From Toxonevra muliebris (Eukaryota; Arthropoda; Insecta; Diptera; Pallopteridae), in the NCBI GenBank assembly GCA_963691655.1, contig OY829328.1:78124400-78188399 (forward strand): 64,000 nt of DNA. Direction: 5' to 3'. This document shows, piece after piece, positions 12,845 to 25,038 of the stretch. Both the position numbers and the translations under genes were made by a program. The first letter of the stretch is position 1. Each line of letters begins with the position of its first letter. The notes below the pieces were generated by a model that searched no databases, was not told where the DNA came from, and saw only the letters and a program-made list of their open reading frames with translations.

Positions 12845-14129
12845 TGCCTCAATGAAGCAATTAAAAAGAACAACAAAAAACAGGTTCCAAGTAGAAAACC
12901 ATGTATTCAGTGTAAAAATTTCAGCAGGTAGCTACTTTGTATGGAAAGAAAATCAGCTGGTAGTAGTATTAGTATTAATAACCTATTTCGAAAGCAACTA
13001 GTCAAATTTTTTACGCCATACATAGGAGCCACAATACCACAATTAAAGATCAACAATCAAATGTGACAAGTTTAATAAAAAAAAAGCCAAAACAAACTGC
13101 AATAATTGTCTTCAAATGCATTAAAATTACGAAAACTTAACGCTACTTAAGCTAAGAGCGTTTCAAAAAAGGCAATAGAAAGGCGATGTTATAAAATTAC
13201 AGCTTATCATGTTTGCTTGTTTATTTAGCTGTCTGTCTATCTGTTTACTCTCAAATAGAAGTCACATTTTGTAACACTTTTGAGTGTGTATGTGTGTGTG
13301 TGTGTGTGATATGTGCATATCAAAAGTTTTAATTTAATAGTCCGAAGCAAAGTGCAACTTAAAATGACAACAGCAGCAACACAAGTAACAGAAACAACAC
13401 AAAAAAAAAAAAGAGGAAATATATATATGTATGTATGTGTGTATGTATGCGTGTATGTAAGCATTAGAAACATGATATATTAAAATGAAGTGAATGTCGT
13501 CGGTGCAATGGATGCAACAAATACAAACAGCTACAACAACTTCAAGCAATTGCCCGTCGTACCAACAGGCAACAGTGTAACCAACAGAAACTTTATGTTG
13601 TTGATACCAGCATTTCTGTTATTTTTGTTGTTGCAGTTGTTGCTGTTCAAGCTGCTACGCATATAAAATGAAATTTGAGTAATGTTGCCTTCATAAATAG
13701 CACCTTTATATTATACACATAAGAAAAATTGTTCACGCGTGTCGTGAGCAGCAATAAATGCATGCACCTTTTCTTGTTGCTGGTTTGATATTGCTTGCTG
13801 TTTGGTTTTGTTGTTGTTGTTGTTGCAGTTTTTTACTTAATATAAGTAACTGGTTTATGCAAGTTTTTCTATGATTGCGAAACATATAGATATGCATACC
13901 TAAGATCTAAGGCAATAGTTTGTTTAGATGAAGTATGCGGAGGAGGAAAATTGAGAAAAAGTTGAAGTTTGTCTTTTATTTTTTTTTTTATTTTAAATTT
14001 ATAACTTGAAATGATAAATAATTATAATTAATTTCAACATCATACACATCAAATACGGGTACTATATGAAGAAAAATTGTTAAGGTTTTTGTTGTTGCTG
14101 TTACTATGTAAGTTACTCCCTACTGTGGA
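12845..14129. other. Single-copy DNA with several microsatellites
   Basis: No gene is supported. Microsatellites include (GT)n at about 13281-13309, a TATG-type tract at 13425-13458, and GTT/CAA triplet runs at 13600-13645 and 13810-13827. The 78- and 71-codon minus-strand frames over the GT and TATG tracts are low complexity. Confidence 0.6.
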
Positions 14130-14694
14130 ATTTCAAATTAGTTTCATATTAAACTGTGTTAAAAAAATTAAAGTTGCAATGAAGAAGTTCGTTATGCTGC
14201 TGTGGCAAATCAATCTCTTTTAATAGTTTTCTTGTTCGATTGAGAAATATATCAATTTATTTAGAGTTTTTTTTTTTAATTTATGCTTAATATTTTTGTT
14301 CATAAAAAAACTGGATATGTGTAGATAAAATTAGTTTCATATTAATCAATATAATTAAAATTTTAATTGATATGAAGAAGTAACTTTTATCGAATTGTCA
14401 AATCGTACATTTTTGTATGTTTAATATTTTTTTTCATAAAAATTATTTCAAAAGAAAATGTAGTTAACATAAATATTTAGCTATAGATATGTGGAAATCA
14501 AATTACATAGTTTCATATTAATCAATGTTATTAAATTTTAATTAATATTAAGTAATCCATATAGCTGCTTTGATTTGACGAAGCAATCGTTTAATTAACC
14601 ATTACAATAACTTTCTAGCGAAAAAAAATATTCGCAAGAAAAATATAGTACACAGAGGCAGATACCATTTGCTCTTGTATGAAACTTAAATTAG
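14130..14694. repeat. Tandem repeat of about 185 bp, interrupted by mariner
   Basis: A phrase like AATTAGTTTCATATTAATCA, followed by TTAAATTTTAATTGATATGAAGAAG-type sequence, occurs at about 14137, 14330 and 14513. A fourth copy is split: its left part (AAATTAG) ends at 14694 and its right part (TATTAATCAATAC) resumes at 15935, on the other side of the mariner. The repeat therefore predates the mariner insertion. Confidence 0.75.
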
Positions 14695-15934
14695 TATGAA
14701 TGTATAAACTCGTATTTTTTTTTCGTAATTTGGACATTTATTGTGAAAAAGTGATTATAAATTTATTCTTTAAAGTATTGTCCATCGTTAGCCACAACCT
14801 TTTCCCATCTTTACGGATTCCGCGTCGAAAGAACTCCTCATCTTTTGAGGCTATCCACGAATCGACCCATTTTTTGAGTTCTTCGAAAGAACGGAACTGC
14901 TGTTCAGCCAGGCCATGTGTGGTAATCAGAAGGAGCAATGTCTGGAGAATACGTCGGGTGGGGTAGCACTTCCCATTTCAGCGTTTCCAAGTATGTTTTT
15001 ACTTGCCTTGCAACTGCGGCCGAGTATTGTTGTACAGAAGAATAACTTCGTCGTGTCTATTCTCATATTCTGGCCTCTTATCCTTTAATGCTCGGCTCAA
15101 ACGCATCAATTGTAGTCGGCAGCGGTCGCCAGTGATCGTTTCATTCGGTTTCAACAGCTCATAATACACGACACCTTTCATATCCCACCAAATACACAGC
15201 ATGAGCTTGGATCCATGGATGTTCGGCTTTGCCGTTGATGTTGATGCATCTCCGGGCGGTCCCCATGATTTTTTACGTTTTGGGTTATCGTAACGTATCC
15301 ACTTTTCATCGCCAGTCACAATACGATGCAGAAAACCCTTTCTTTTCTGTCGTTCAATCAGCAGTTCACATGTGAAAAATCGTCGTTCGACGTCTCTCGG
15401 CTTCAATTCGTACGGCACCCAATTTCCTTGCTTTTGAATCATTCCCAATGCTTTTAATCGTTTAGAAATGGTTGATTGATCAACTCCTAAAGATTCTGCA
15501 AGTTCTTGTTGCGTTTGACATGAATCTTTTGCGAGTAATGCCTTCAATTCTTCATCTTCGAAATTTTTCGGGCCGCCTGAACGTTCCCTGTCTTCAACAT
15601 CAAAATCACCACTTTTGAAACGGGCATACCACACCTGACACATTCTAACGTCTATAGCACAGTCAGGATAAGCTTCAGTGAGTAAACGATGTGCTGCAGT
15701 TGCGTTTTTCTTTAAATGGAAGAAGCAAATTAAAACTTCCCGCAAATGTTGTTTTGTTGGCGCGAAATTCGACATTTTCAGCTATAGTAAAATTGTGAAA
15801 ATTATTTGACAGATCAATTCTTATAGTATTTTTGGCGCTCTTCGAGATAGAATAGCTGTTAATGTCAAAAAAATAGCGCGTATGATAGATATGAAGTTAG
15901 TCACAATTACGAGTTTATACATTCATATTCCCAA
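14695..15934 (-). mobile_element. Mariner (mauritiana-like) element, inactive copy 1
   Basis: A mariner element of about 1.24 kb. The inverted-end core TATGAATGTATAAACTCGTA is at the left, and its exact inverse is at 15908-15927. The right end continues to the outer TTGGGA (inverted) and is followed by TA. The first 7-8 bases of the left end are missing: the bases before 14695 belong to the interrupted 185-bp host repeat. A second copy in opposite orientation is at 52376-53637. The coding region is broken (see the transposase entry). Confidence 0.93.
14763..15775 (-). pseudogene. Mariner transposase pseudogene (copy 1)
   Basis: DD34D-type mariner transposase, which would bind the inverted ends and cut and paste the element in the nucleus. 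The start at 15775 opens MSNFAPTKQHLREVL. The first 258 codons are open and contain a helix-turn-helix half (about residues 1-110, with QQELAESLGVDQSTISKR), WVPYEL at about 122, and the first catalytic aspartate in VTGDEKW (about 157). Near residue 246 the second catalytic aspartate is replaced: YNNTRPQ here against YDNARPH in copy 2. A one-base loss then shifts the frame. Further on a 17-base deletion after SPDIAPSDYH and a 10-base deletion near the C terminus break it again. Dead without doubt; subfamily assignment (mauritiana-like) is from motif similarity. Confidence 0.93.
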
Positions 15935-15959
15935 TATTAATCAATACAGTTAAATTTTA

Positions 15960-16985
15960 AGGAGTGAGATCGAAAAAGTCTTAATATATATAAAATTCAA
16001 TAATTTTTAAACAGTTGATCTTAGAGTTTTGATTTTTTTTTATTTAATTGATAATATTTTACAAATTACACAAAAATATAACTTTAATAGTTCTAACCAC
16101 TATTTATGAACTCGTGGACCTATTTTGGTAAGCCTTCCATTAGAGATTTGATAGTTGTTTCAGACAACTTTTTAGAACAGTTTGCCCATCTCCTTTTAAA
16201 ATCTTCGATATTTTGGGACACCTTTTTTTGTGCTCTTTAGGTTTCTTTTCACAAGAGCCCAATATCTCTCCACTGGTCTTAGCTCCGGACAATTTGGAGG
16301 ATTGAGATTGGCCTCTCTTGGTACAAAAAACTATGTTATTACTTTGGTACCACTCCAGAGCTTTCTTGCCGTAGTGACATGATAGGGCCAAAAATAGGTG
16401 GACTCATTGTGCTCTCTTATAAAAGGAAGAAGTCTTTTTTTTAAACATTCTTTGATGTATTTATGTTTCGGTATTTATAGAGCCCACTGTAACAAATGAC
16501 TTGCTTCTTTTGTCGTTGCCGCAACTGCATATAGCTTGCCATACCAAGAATTTTTGTCTACTTTTGGATTCTAAATTGTTTTTCGACATTTCCTCGAGCA
16601 TCAGCAACGTACAAATTTTGACCAAGAAGCTGCGTAAAATCTGCCAGTACATAAGTTTCGTCGTCCATTATACAACATGAATATTTTTGTATGAAATTCG
16701 ATTTTAATTTCCGAGCTCTACTTTTGGCGTCTAAATTTTTTGCAGCATTCCTGTCTGGAACTTTTTGGACTTTGTATGTTTTCAAACTTGCATTGGCTTT
16801 AACTTTTCGCACCAAATAGTCAGAGCACTGGGCTAACCGGGCAGCTTTTCTACCAGATGTGTTTGAAGACCTTTTCAATATGCTTCCATTTTCTTGGCTT
16901 TCCCAATATTATGTGGTCCTTGTTTTCTTCCCGAACCAGGTTTCCTATCGATGGTCAAATTCTCCTGAAACTGTTTAATAACATT
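15960..16985 (-). mobile_element. ITmD37E-type Tc1/mariner element, truncated copy 1
   Basis: The downstream end is defined by comparison with the copy at 41006: both begin AGGAGYGAGATCGAAAAA right after a TA, and stay alike through the 3' non-coding part and the transposase. The other side runs out into a pyrimidine-rich tract near 16985, so the N-terminal coding part and the second inverted end are missing. It starts only 25 bp from the mariner end at 15934. Confidence 0.85.
16093..16968 (-). pseudogene. ITmD37E-like transposase pseudogene (copy 1)
   Basis: Read from 16968 downward. First comes a linker with TIDRKPGSGRKQGP; after a one-base shift, VRKVKANASLKTYKVQKV; then the first catalytic site CCIMDDETYVLADF; after another shift, VWQAICSCGNDKRSKSFVTV, KECLKKRLLPFIREHN and SCHYGKKALEWYQSNN. 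An extra T then puts PELRPVERYW out of frame, and a stop falls in the tail before VHEFINSG. These motifs fit the IS630-Tc1-mariner group with DD37E spacing known from mosquitoes (ITmD37E), although two extra residues give about 39 here. The second aspartate region (ADLASCHYG in copy 2) reads ALSCHYG here. At least three frameshifts and a truncation; inactive. Confidence 0.85.
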
Positions 16986-17385
16986 GCCTTCTTTTTTTTT
17001 TCACCTATTCTTTTCAAACTTTTTTCCTTAACTCTTAGTCTCTTTTCTATCATTTTCTTTCCTCTTCCACCTTTTCCTTTCTCTTTTCTCAATCCAAATT
17101 CTTTCCCCCATCCCAATCCTTTCCCCTCTTCCTGTCCCTCGTTTTTCACTCCTTTTCTTCCAAGTCTCTAATTCCTCCCTATTGTTACACTCATTTTTCC
17201 TACTCAACCTTTTCCTTTCCTTTTCCTCTTACTACTTAATTTTTCTCTTCCCTCTTTCCGCTTAACTTTTTTTTTTCCTCCTCTTTCTTTTCTCTTTTTT
17301 CACCTTTTCTTTCCACTCTATTTCATTCCACCATTTCTCTACCCTTTTCCACTCCCACTTTCTCTCTTTTTTCGCAAATCTATTT
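16986..17385. repeat. Pyrimidine-rich (TTTCC/CTTTT) tract
   Basis: The + strand is about 85-90% C and T for roughly 400 bp, with TTTCCTTTTCCTCTT-like units and no strict period. The long frames on both strands (KKKRKRRKKK on the minus strand, FFPLPPFPF on the plus strand) are low-complexity artefacts. Confidence 0.8.
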
Positions 17386-19395
17386 GTTGCTGATATATGA
17401 AAACTTTTGCATTGCGGTTTCCAGTGAAACCGAAATCTAACCGCTAACAAAATTCCAATGTTGATAAAATATTAGAAATATCTCTGTTTATTTCACTGGG
17501 AAATATTTTCTAGCGGTGATTTTGGAATCCGTATTTAAACGCGGATTAACTGCCCGAGTGCCGCACTCTGTTTTCGTTTTTTTTTATATGAAGTTTAAGA
17601 GCGTACAAATTTAATATATAATAAAAAAAATGAAAAGAGAGTACGGCAATCGATCGGTAAATACACCTTAAACCTTGGATGCAAATAGCGTCTGTTCTCC
17701 AAGCTAGAGGCGGCTGATCTGCCTGATCGAATAAAGAAAGAAGGATGACCTTATTAAGATCCTGCCACAACATGAATCACAACTTCCCGCAAACCCCTTT
17801 ACAGTTTTCAGTTGAAACTTCGGTTGAGATCCTGCCCCAATGGATTGCTAGGTGTAAAATGCAAGTGAATCTGTATAATCTGTATGCATTGACTGGGTCT
17901 TAGTTCTCATGAGCCCTTGGTCTGTGATTCAAGTAACATATTCAAAACACAGTTTGCTTTATTAGAAACATGGGAATTGGTTTTGGGAAGCTTCAATAGT
18001 ATCACAACGTATCAAAAAGGGTTTACTGTTTCCTCGGAGAAGAAGTATGGTTCAAAAATATCTAGGAGGCTTCCTGTGTTTATAATTTTAATAGTACAAG
18101 TGCAAGTCTACATAAGTATGTGCATATCTATATATGTATAAATATATGTACCTATTCTACAGCGCATCTTAAAAATATTTCTCATTTCTGCTATTAACTT
18201 CTAAATAATAAAAAGTTCATGCTAAAACGTGACTTCATATATTTTTCACAGATGCCATACATGTTTTTTTGCTTTGTTTTGTTTTTTAAGTGTCACGTGG
18301 CACACAGTATCGTACTTAACACGCACACGAACACAAAACAGAGATACACATGTGCGATAAATATAGTAGAGAGATATCCTTATGCAAACATATGTCAACA
18401 AGAATAAGCAGAAAAAGAAGAACAAGCCAACACCACTCAATGAAAACAAAAAAAAAGAAAAGATAAATGGGTTATAACGTATAGAGAGAAAGAGATGGAG
18501 AGAAAGAAAGAAAAAGAAAACAAAAACCACTTTATAAAGGAAGCTAAAAGCAACTACTCAATTTTTATGAAGCATACGAAAAAAGAAAAAAAAAACCAAC
18601 AACAACTACAAAACTGAAATAATATCATAAACCAGTTAACAATTTGAGGGTCAATGTACAGCGAAAATATGTTGAACTTCATTTAAATCGCAGCAAAATG
18701 AGCGAAATCTTTTAAAGAAATTTGCACGTTTTTCATGCTTAATTTCCAATAATAAACTTTAAACTTTAATTTCCTTATATTAATTAACTATAATATTTTT
18801 ACTTTGTGTGTATCAATAGCTGAAACCTTTTGACATTTTTGAAATCGATATACATTAAGCTGCAAAATTTTTGTTAGCTTTCATTTTTTTTTTTTGCTTT
18901 GTTGTTGTTGTTGTTGTTTGTCCATTGTATTATTACTCGTTTGAACTTAGCTCTTTATTGAAAAGTTAAATAATTGCCTGCAGCATATTTGCTTTTATAA
19001 ATACATTGGAACAAGAATTTGCTCTGGTTGTTGTGGTTGTTGTTGCTGTTGTTGCCGTTGACTAAAAATTAAGTCATTCCATTCCATTAGCAGCAAACAG
19101 CAAGCAGCAGCAAGAGTAACAACAACAGTATCTAAATTTCATCGCTTTTCAAATACATAGCAGTGGAGAGTTTGTAATAAATTGTTGTTTTCATCAATGA
19201 GAATGGTTGTGGAAGGTAATGAAGAAGGTGATGATTTATTTAACTTAACCGTAAGGTTAAAAGGCACAAGCAAAACAGAGTCAAAAAGGTTCTCTAACAA
19301 GCATTTAATTAAGTTAAAAAAATACATTTACATAGAACAAGATATTTGTGTGTACAAAGGGTTTGGTAATTGAGTTTCAAAGCAGTAATTTGATA
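17386..19395. other. Intergenic DNA with GTT microsatellites, no gene seen
   Basis: No gene, RNA gene or element is recognised. It contains TTG runs at 18900-18918 and 19021-19058, and several poly-A stretches. The part from 17520 to 17850 has a somewhat higher GC content and resembles decayed transposon sequence, but I cannot identify a family. Confidence 0.5.
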
Positions 19396-19399
19396 CGCA

Positions 19400-20715
19400 G
19401 AGAAAGAGAGAGAGAGAGAGAGAGAGATGGGGGGCGGGGGGGAATGAGTAAGGGTGAAGAGGACGAAGGAAGAGAAGATAGATGGAGAGAAGAAAAGAGA
19501 TCAAAGAAATGGAACGGAAGCTCTATAGAAGCAATGAGAGAGAGGGGGAGTGAAGTGGAGAGAGAAGAGAAAGAGAAGAAAAAGGGAAGGTAGGTGGAGG
19601 GAGAAATTAAAGTAAGGAAAAGTAGCGGGTTGGATCGAGAGTGACATTGGTGAAAGGAAAATGGAAAAAATGAGGGCCACAAAGTTAAAGGATGAGAGTG
19701 AGACGGTCAGAAAGAAAAGGAAGGTGTAAAGGAGAGGGGACGGAAAATGAAGAGGGAAGAGTGGATAGTGAAAGGGTTAAACGAAAAGAGGCGTGCAGCG
19801 TAAGAGTTAGATAGTAATGGGTGAGAGGTGGGTGAAGGTGGGTGCGGGGAGAGAGTGAGGGGGGAGAGTGAGAAGGGAGAGTGAGAAGGGAGAGTGAGGG
19901 GAAGAGTGAGAAGGGAGAGTGAGGGGGAGTGAAAGAGAGAGCGAGGGGTAGAGTGAGGGGGAGAGTGAGAGGGGAGTGAGAGGTAGAGCAAGGGGGGAGA
20001 GTGAGGAGGGTGGGTGAGGTGGAGAGTGATTAGGGTGGGTGAGGGGGAGAGTGAGGTGGTGGGGGGGAGTGAAGGGGAATGAGTGAGGGGGAAAGGAGTG
20101 AGGGGGGAAGGAGTGAGGAGGGCAGGAGGGAAGGAGTGAGGAGGGCAGGAGTGAGGAGGGAAGGAGTGAGAGAGGAAGGAGTTAGGGGAAGGAGTGAGGG
20201 GGAGGAGTGAGAGAGGAAGAAGTGAAAGGGAAAGGAGTGAGGGGGAAGGAGTGAGGGGGAAGGAGTGAGAGTGGAAGGAGTGAGGGGGGAGAGTGAAGGG
20301 GAATGAGTGAGGGGGGAAGGAGTGAGGAGGGCAGGAGGGAAGGAGTGAGGAGGGCAGGAGTGAGGAGGGAAGGAGTGAGAGAGGAAGGAGTGAAAGGGAA
20401 AGGAGTGAGGGGGAAGGAGTGAGAGTGGAAGGAGTGAGGGGGGAAAGAACGAGGGGAAGGAGTGAGGGGAATTAAAGAGGGGGGAAGGAGTGAGGGGGGA
20501 GAGTGAGGGGGGAAGGAGTGAGGGAGGAAGGAGTGTGGAAGGAAGGAGTGTAGAAGGAAGGAGTGAGGAGGGCAGGAGTGAGAGAGGAAGGAGTGAGGGG
20601 GAAGGAGTGAAGGGGAAGGTGTGAGGGGGAATGAGTGAGGGGAAGGAGTGAGGGGGAAGGAGTGAGGGGGAAGGAGTGAAGTAAGGAGGGAAGGAGTGAG
20701 GGGGGGAAGATAAAG
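19400..20715. repeat. Polypurine minisatellite, unit GGAAGGAGTGAGG
   Basis: (GA)n at 19401-19428 leads into purine-rich DNA. From about 19850 to 20715 there is a dense minisatellite of GGGGAGAGTGAG and GGAAGGAGTGAGGGG units (11-14 bp). A block containing GGGCAGGAGGGAAGGAGTGAG appears both near 20120 and near 20330, which indicates a segmental duplication inside the array. The 225-codon minus-strand frame rich in PPHSFPLTPS is an artefact. A single stray unit is found at 22501-22522. Confidence 0.92.
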
Positions 20716-20719
20716 AATG

Positions 20720-21028
20720 GTGTTAGAGAAACTCATGGCGTGAAAAATAGAGGAGGGTGGAAAAAGAGACGAGAGTGGAAAGTGAGAAGTGGAGAATAAG
20801 GGAAAGAAAGAGAAATTGAGAGAATAAATTGATGCATAAATATAATGGGAAGAATACACTGAGGCCTCTAGGTTTATTATACTACACTCAACAAGAGTTC
20901 ATTACAGTTTTTTAGAAGACTGTGTAAATTAAATCTAGAGGTTAATTTTCAAAGTCATGACTTAAGTTCATGTCAATTTCGTTATTTGAAGTTATATATA
21001 AACAGGTTAATGAACAAATGTAGCCATC
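20720..21028. other. Single-copy DNA, nothing recognised
   Basis: Short unique stretch between the purine minisatellite and the dispersed element; no gene or repeat seen. Confidence 0.5.
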
Positions 21029-21254
21029 ACAACAACAATGTATATAGAGACGGGCAAATCAGATGGCCGTTTCGGAATCCGCCACAATTCCTCATCAGTG
21101 ATCTTAGTGATAGTTTTTAATCTTTCAATATCCTATATAAGCTACTAATATTTGAAATCATAACCCAGAATTACGGATTTGATTCCAAATATCTTCACTG
21201 AATAGAGATATTGAAAGAAACTACCACTACCGTTCTATACACTTATGTTGTTGT
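21029..21254. mobile_element. Dispersed MITE-like repeat, most complete copy
   Basis: A 226-bp unit. One end reads ACAACAACAATGTATATAGA. The reverse complement of the other reads ACAACAACATAAGTGTATAG, an imperfect inverted pair. The first half recurs inverted at 57899-57996 (shared core GGCCGTTTCGGAATCCGCC) and the second half recurs inverted at 63909-64000 (shared core GAACGGTAGTGGTAGTTTC). There is no coding capacity. It could be a MITE; the superfamily is unknown because the ends are CAA-rich and no duplication is obvious. Confidence 0.7.
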
Positions 21255-22845
21255 TTTTTCCCCATTGTAGATAGTCTGCATAACAGTTCGTTATTTGAAA
21301 GTCTAGTACATGAGAGAGTTCATTACATTTGCACTTAAAAATCTCATGCAAGATTTTGACTCTAAGATAATAATGCCCAAACTATCTAGCCAGTAGTTTA
21401 TCAGATATATTTTCCTCTTACAAGTGAGTACCTCGCAGTGCAGAATGATGCAATATAGCTTTTCAATTTCTTTGTGATAAAAGCGAAGGGTACCGTCCTA
21501 TGTCTAGATATTTCATGTACTTCTCCAGTTTACAATGCCCTTAAAGAAAATACGTGATTATTCTAGGAAGTTTGTTCTTATTTAGCTTGAAACATACACA
21601 TAAAAAAATATTTTCATTTTAAGTCCGAACTTAGTAGCTTCAACTATTTAAGCTTTAGAATTTGAGCCTGGGTAGGTAATTTCTCACTTTTAAAGTGTGA
21701 ATTCCTATATCTACAACGGATTCGGGACCAATGTGATACTGTCTTCTTTGCCAAACAATCAGCTATCTCATTTCCTTGTATTTTTCCACAAAAAAAAAAA
21801 AATTTCAACAAAATCGGGAGCTCCGTAGATGGTGTTCCGGTACAACGAAAAATCTCCCCGATTTTTTAACCTTTGCTCCGGAGACCCCTTTGCAATACTT
21901 TTTGGATCAAAAAAAGGGTCAAAAGTAAGTTCTTTGGCCCAAAAAATCCTAGCACACAAAATTCCAATAAAATCAGGTGTTAATAACTATTCATTTTTGT
22001 TCCTGTGTAATGAACTGTTTTAGAAATATTTACGACTTGCTCATATATCAATATTAAAATTTTGTAAACCAGGGTTTTTTGTTCCAAGAAGTCAATTTTT
22101 GACATCTATTTTTATTTTAAAAATATTTCAAAGAGAGCTCCGGAGCAAAAACTAGGGAAAAGTGGAATTGTTCTCTGTATTGAAACATTATCTATGGATC
22201 TGCCGATCTTGTTGAAGTTCTGTGTACCAGAAATAAAATTTATGCCATAATCTTGTGTCCTTTTCAAAAAGTGCTGACAAAAGTCTCCTGTATTGAGATC
22301 CAGTCTAGCATACATACATATTACTATATTTTGACTCTTACACTTATGTAGGCTCGGACTTGAACTGTACACAATCTTATAACAAGAATCTCCTCATGGC
22401 AATTGCTTGGAGTCTACCTCATAGGGCTCAGAGTGTTTGCTTTTATGTCCTTGGCAAGGTTATATTGGGGTCAAGTTTTTTTTTTAGCTGTGATAAAAGT
22501 AGGGGAAGGAGTGAGGGGGGAAGTTCTCTTGTCTTACCGTTGTCTAAAAAAAAAACAAGAAGAAAACAAAACGAAGTTAAAAAAAACCGCGCCTGCCACT
22601 TATTTTAATTTAATAATATATTTCTATTCATCATATTTTTGGTAACTGTCTACGTTGTCAATTAGAAATAATAATTGTGTCTCATAATAACAGTTATGTG
22701 TGTAATTTTAATCGAAACACAAATGTGAGACGAGTAATTATCCCAATGAAAACCAGAGCCGGAGTATAGAAAATGTTCGTGTTCTTAACACAACTGCTTG
22801 GGTTTTGTGGGAATACGAATATTATTGTAGCAGTGATTTGAATGT
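21255..22845. other. Intergenic DNA, no gene seen
   Basis: No supported gene. Overlapping frames at 21768-22023, 22112-22372 and 22360-22645 have no recognisable domains. A stray unit of the distant purine minisatellite (GGAAGGAGTGAGGGGGG) sits at about 22504-22520. Confidence 0.5.
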
Positions 22846-22849
22846 AATA

Positions 22850-24800
22850 TTTTTCCATCACAACTCACAATGTTTGTAGGAGTTAAAAATCACAGTGATT
22901 AGTGCACATTTTTGGTTATTTTTCAAACAATTAATAGTGATGAAAAAATAACAGTTTATCTCATCATAAGTTTGTGTTGTAATCTAAAACACACAGTGAT
23001 TTTTGACTGTGATTTGAAAATAACAATTACAAGTTTGTCAAAGTTTCTTGAAATTAACTCGAATGAGCTGCATTACATTGATTTTTCGTCTCACTAAAAA
23101 ATCAAAATGAGACTGTGATTTGAAAAGAAAAAACAGTCTCAGTTAGTTGCAGTGGGTTTGAAATAAAAGTTTCTCCATTTCATTTTTTTAATGAAAACTG
23201 ATTAAAAATAACTTATTAATAGCTTTCATTGTTATTTTAAAGTAGCAATCACAGTGAATAACAGTGATTGAAAAATATTTATTTTTCCTTCTATCATTTA
23301 CAATGCTGGGTAAGAATTATACTCAATCAATGTTTTTTTGCAATAGTAGTCACTGTGACTAGAAGTGATTGAAAAATGGTAAAATTCAATATGACATGAA
23401 GTCATCAAAAGTATTGAAATTTGACACATTAAATTTATTTAAACAGAGCAAATTTTTTCTTCACTTTCAAAACTTCAACGTATGCTCTCACATTTCAAAA
23501 TAACAGTTACTTTAAGAACAGTGATTGAGAAGTATGAACTATTTTTTCCTACCATTACTCATAAAATATGTTTGAAGATTGTTTTTAATGCAATTTTTCA
23601 CCGTGATTTGAAAATAACTGCTACTACAGTAACAGTGATTAAGAGGTACGAACTATTTTTCCCCTTAATTATTCATAATATATGTTTGAAGATTGTTTTT
23701 CATGCAACATTTCACTGTGATTTGAAAATAACAATTACTTTAGGAACAGTGATTGAGAAGTATGGATTATTTTTTCGCATCACTTCTCATAATATATGTT
23801 AAAAGTTAGTTTTTTCTGCGCTGCGATATTTCACTGTTATTTGAAAATAACAGTTACGTTTTGAACAGTGGTTGAGAAATATGGATTATTTTTCCTATCA
23901 CTGCTTACAATTTATGATTAAAGCTTGTTTTGCCTGAAATATTTCACTGTGATTTGAAAATAACAGATACTTACTTTAAGTTTAAAGTTTGTTTTTCTTG
24001 TAATATTTCATTGTGATTTAAAAATAACAGCTATTTTCGGAACAGTGATTAAGAAATATGGATTATTTTTTCCCATCCCTCCTCTTATTATATGTTTAGA
24101 GCTTGTTTTTACTGCAATATTTCACTGTGATTTGAAGGTAGCAGTTACTTTAGCAACAGTGATCGAGAAATTTGCATTATTTTTTCCCATCTCTCCTCAT
24201 AATATATGCTTAAAACTTATTTTCCTGCAATATTTCACTGTGATTTGAAAATAACAGTTACTTTAGGAACAGTGATGGAGATGTAAGTATTATTTTTTCC
24301 TGCCACTGCTCATAATATATGTTTAAAACTTGTTCTTTCTGCGATATTTCACAGTGATTTGAAAATAACAGTTACTTTAGGAAGAGTGATTGAGAAGTAT
24401 ATATTATTTTTTGCTATCACTACTCATAATTTATGTTAAAAGCTTGTTTTTCCTGTAATATTTCACTGTGATTTAAAAATACCAATTACTTTAGTAACAG
24501 TGATTTAGAAGTATGGATTATTTTTTTATTATTCCTATCGCTTGTCATAATATAATCTTAAAACTTGTTTTTTCTGCAATATTTAACTGTGATTTAAAAA
24601 TAACAGTTACTTTAGTAACAGTGATTGAGAAGTAAGTATTATTTTTTCCTGCCACTGCTCATAATATATGTTTAAAATTGGTTTTTCCTGCAATATTTCA
24701 CTGTGATTTGAAAATAACAGTTACTTTAGGAACAGTGATTGAGAAGTATGGATTACTTTTGCCTATTACCAATCATAATATATGTTTAAAGCATGTTTTT
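22850..24800 (+). repeat. 114-bp satellite, left array flanking the IR gene
   Basis: The marker AGTGATTGAGAAGTA and its variants start at 23520, 23634, 23748, 23867, 24044, 24158, 24271, 24385, 24499, 24620 and 24734. The modal step is 114 bp, with 119-121 and one 177-bp exception. Each unit carries TTCACTGTGATTTGAAAATA, CAGTTACTTTAGGAACAGTG and CTCATAATATATGTTTAAAG. The part from 22850 to 23460 is a degenerate border with the same words. Orientation is the same as in the array at 27620-28770. Confidence 0.93.
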
Positions 24801-25038
24801 CCAGCAATATTTCACATAAAATAATTTAACCTGACTGAATTTCTTACCCCGTTTCAAAATTTCATTGTACGCTCTTGCATTTGTCATTAATTTTTGTATA
24901 ATCATTTACAATCTTACGTCACTTTTATTTTGTTTAATCCTTTTTCCAATTGACAAAAACTGTTTAACTACCAGTGATTGGTAAATAAAAAGTACAGTGA
25001 CTTTTTCAAACACAATCATTACAAGTTGAGCTAGAAAT
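24801..25038 (+). other. Only non-array DNA upstream of the IR gene
   Basis: About 238 bp separate the last recognisable 114-bp unit from the start codon, so any core promoter of the IR gene lies here or inside the satellite. I cannot point to a convincing TATA box or initiator. Satellite-like words persist (CCAGTGATTGGTAAAT near 24971 and TACAGTGAC near 24991). Confidence 0.4.

Noticed and set aside
8751..12852. 8-bp target duplication of the giant hAT-like element
   Set aside because: GTTCTAAA and TGCCTCAA agree at only four of eight positions, so a duplication is not claimed; only the inverted ends are.
17400..17540. Possible inverted pair around ACCGCTA
   Set aside because: The similarity is about seven bases plus A/T-rich context, too short to separate from chance.
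20182..20859. 225-codon minus-strand frame (PPHSFPLTPS repeats)
   Set aside because: Direct translation of the GGAAGGAGTGAGG minisatellite.
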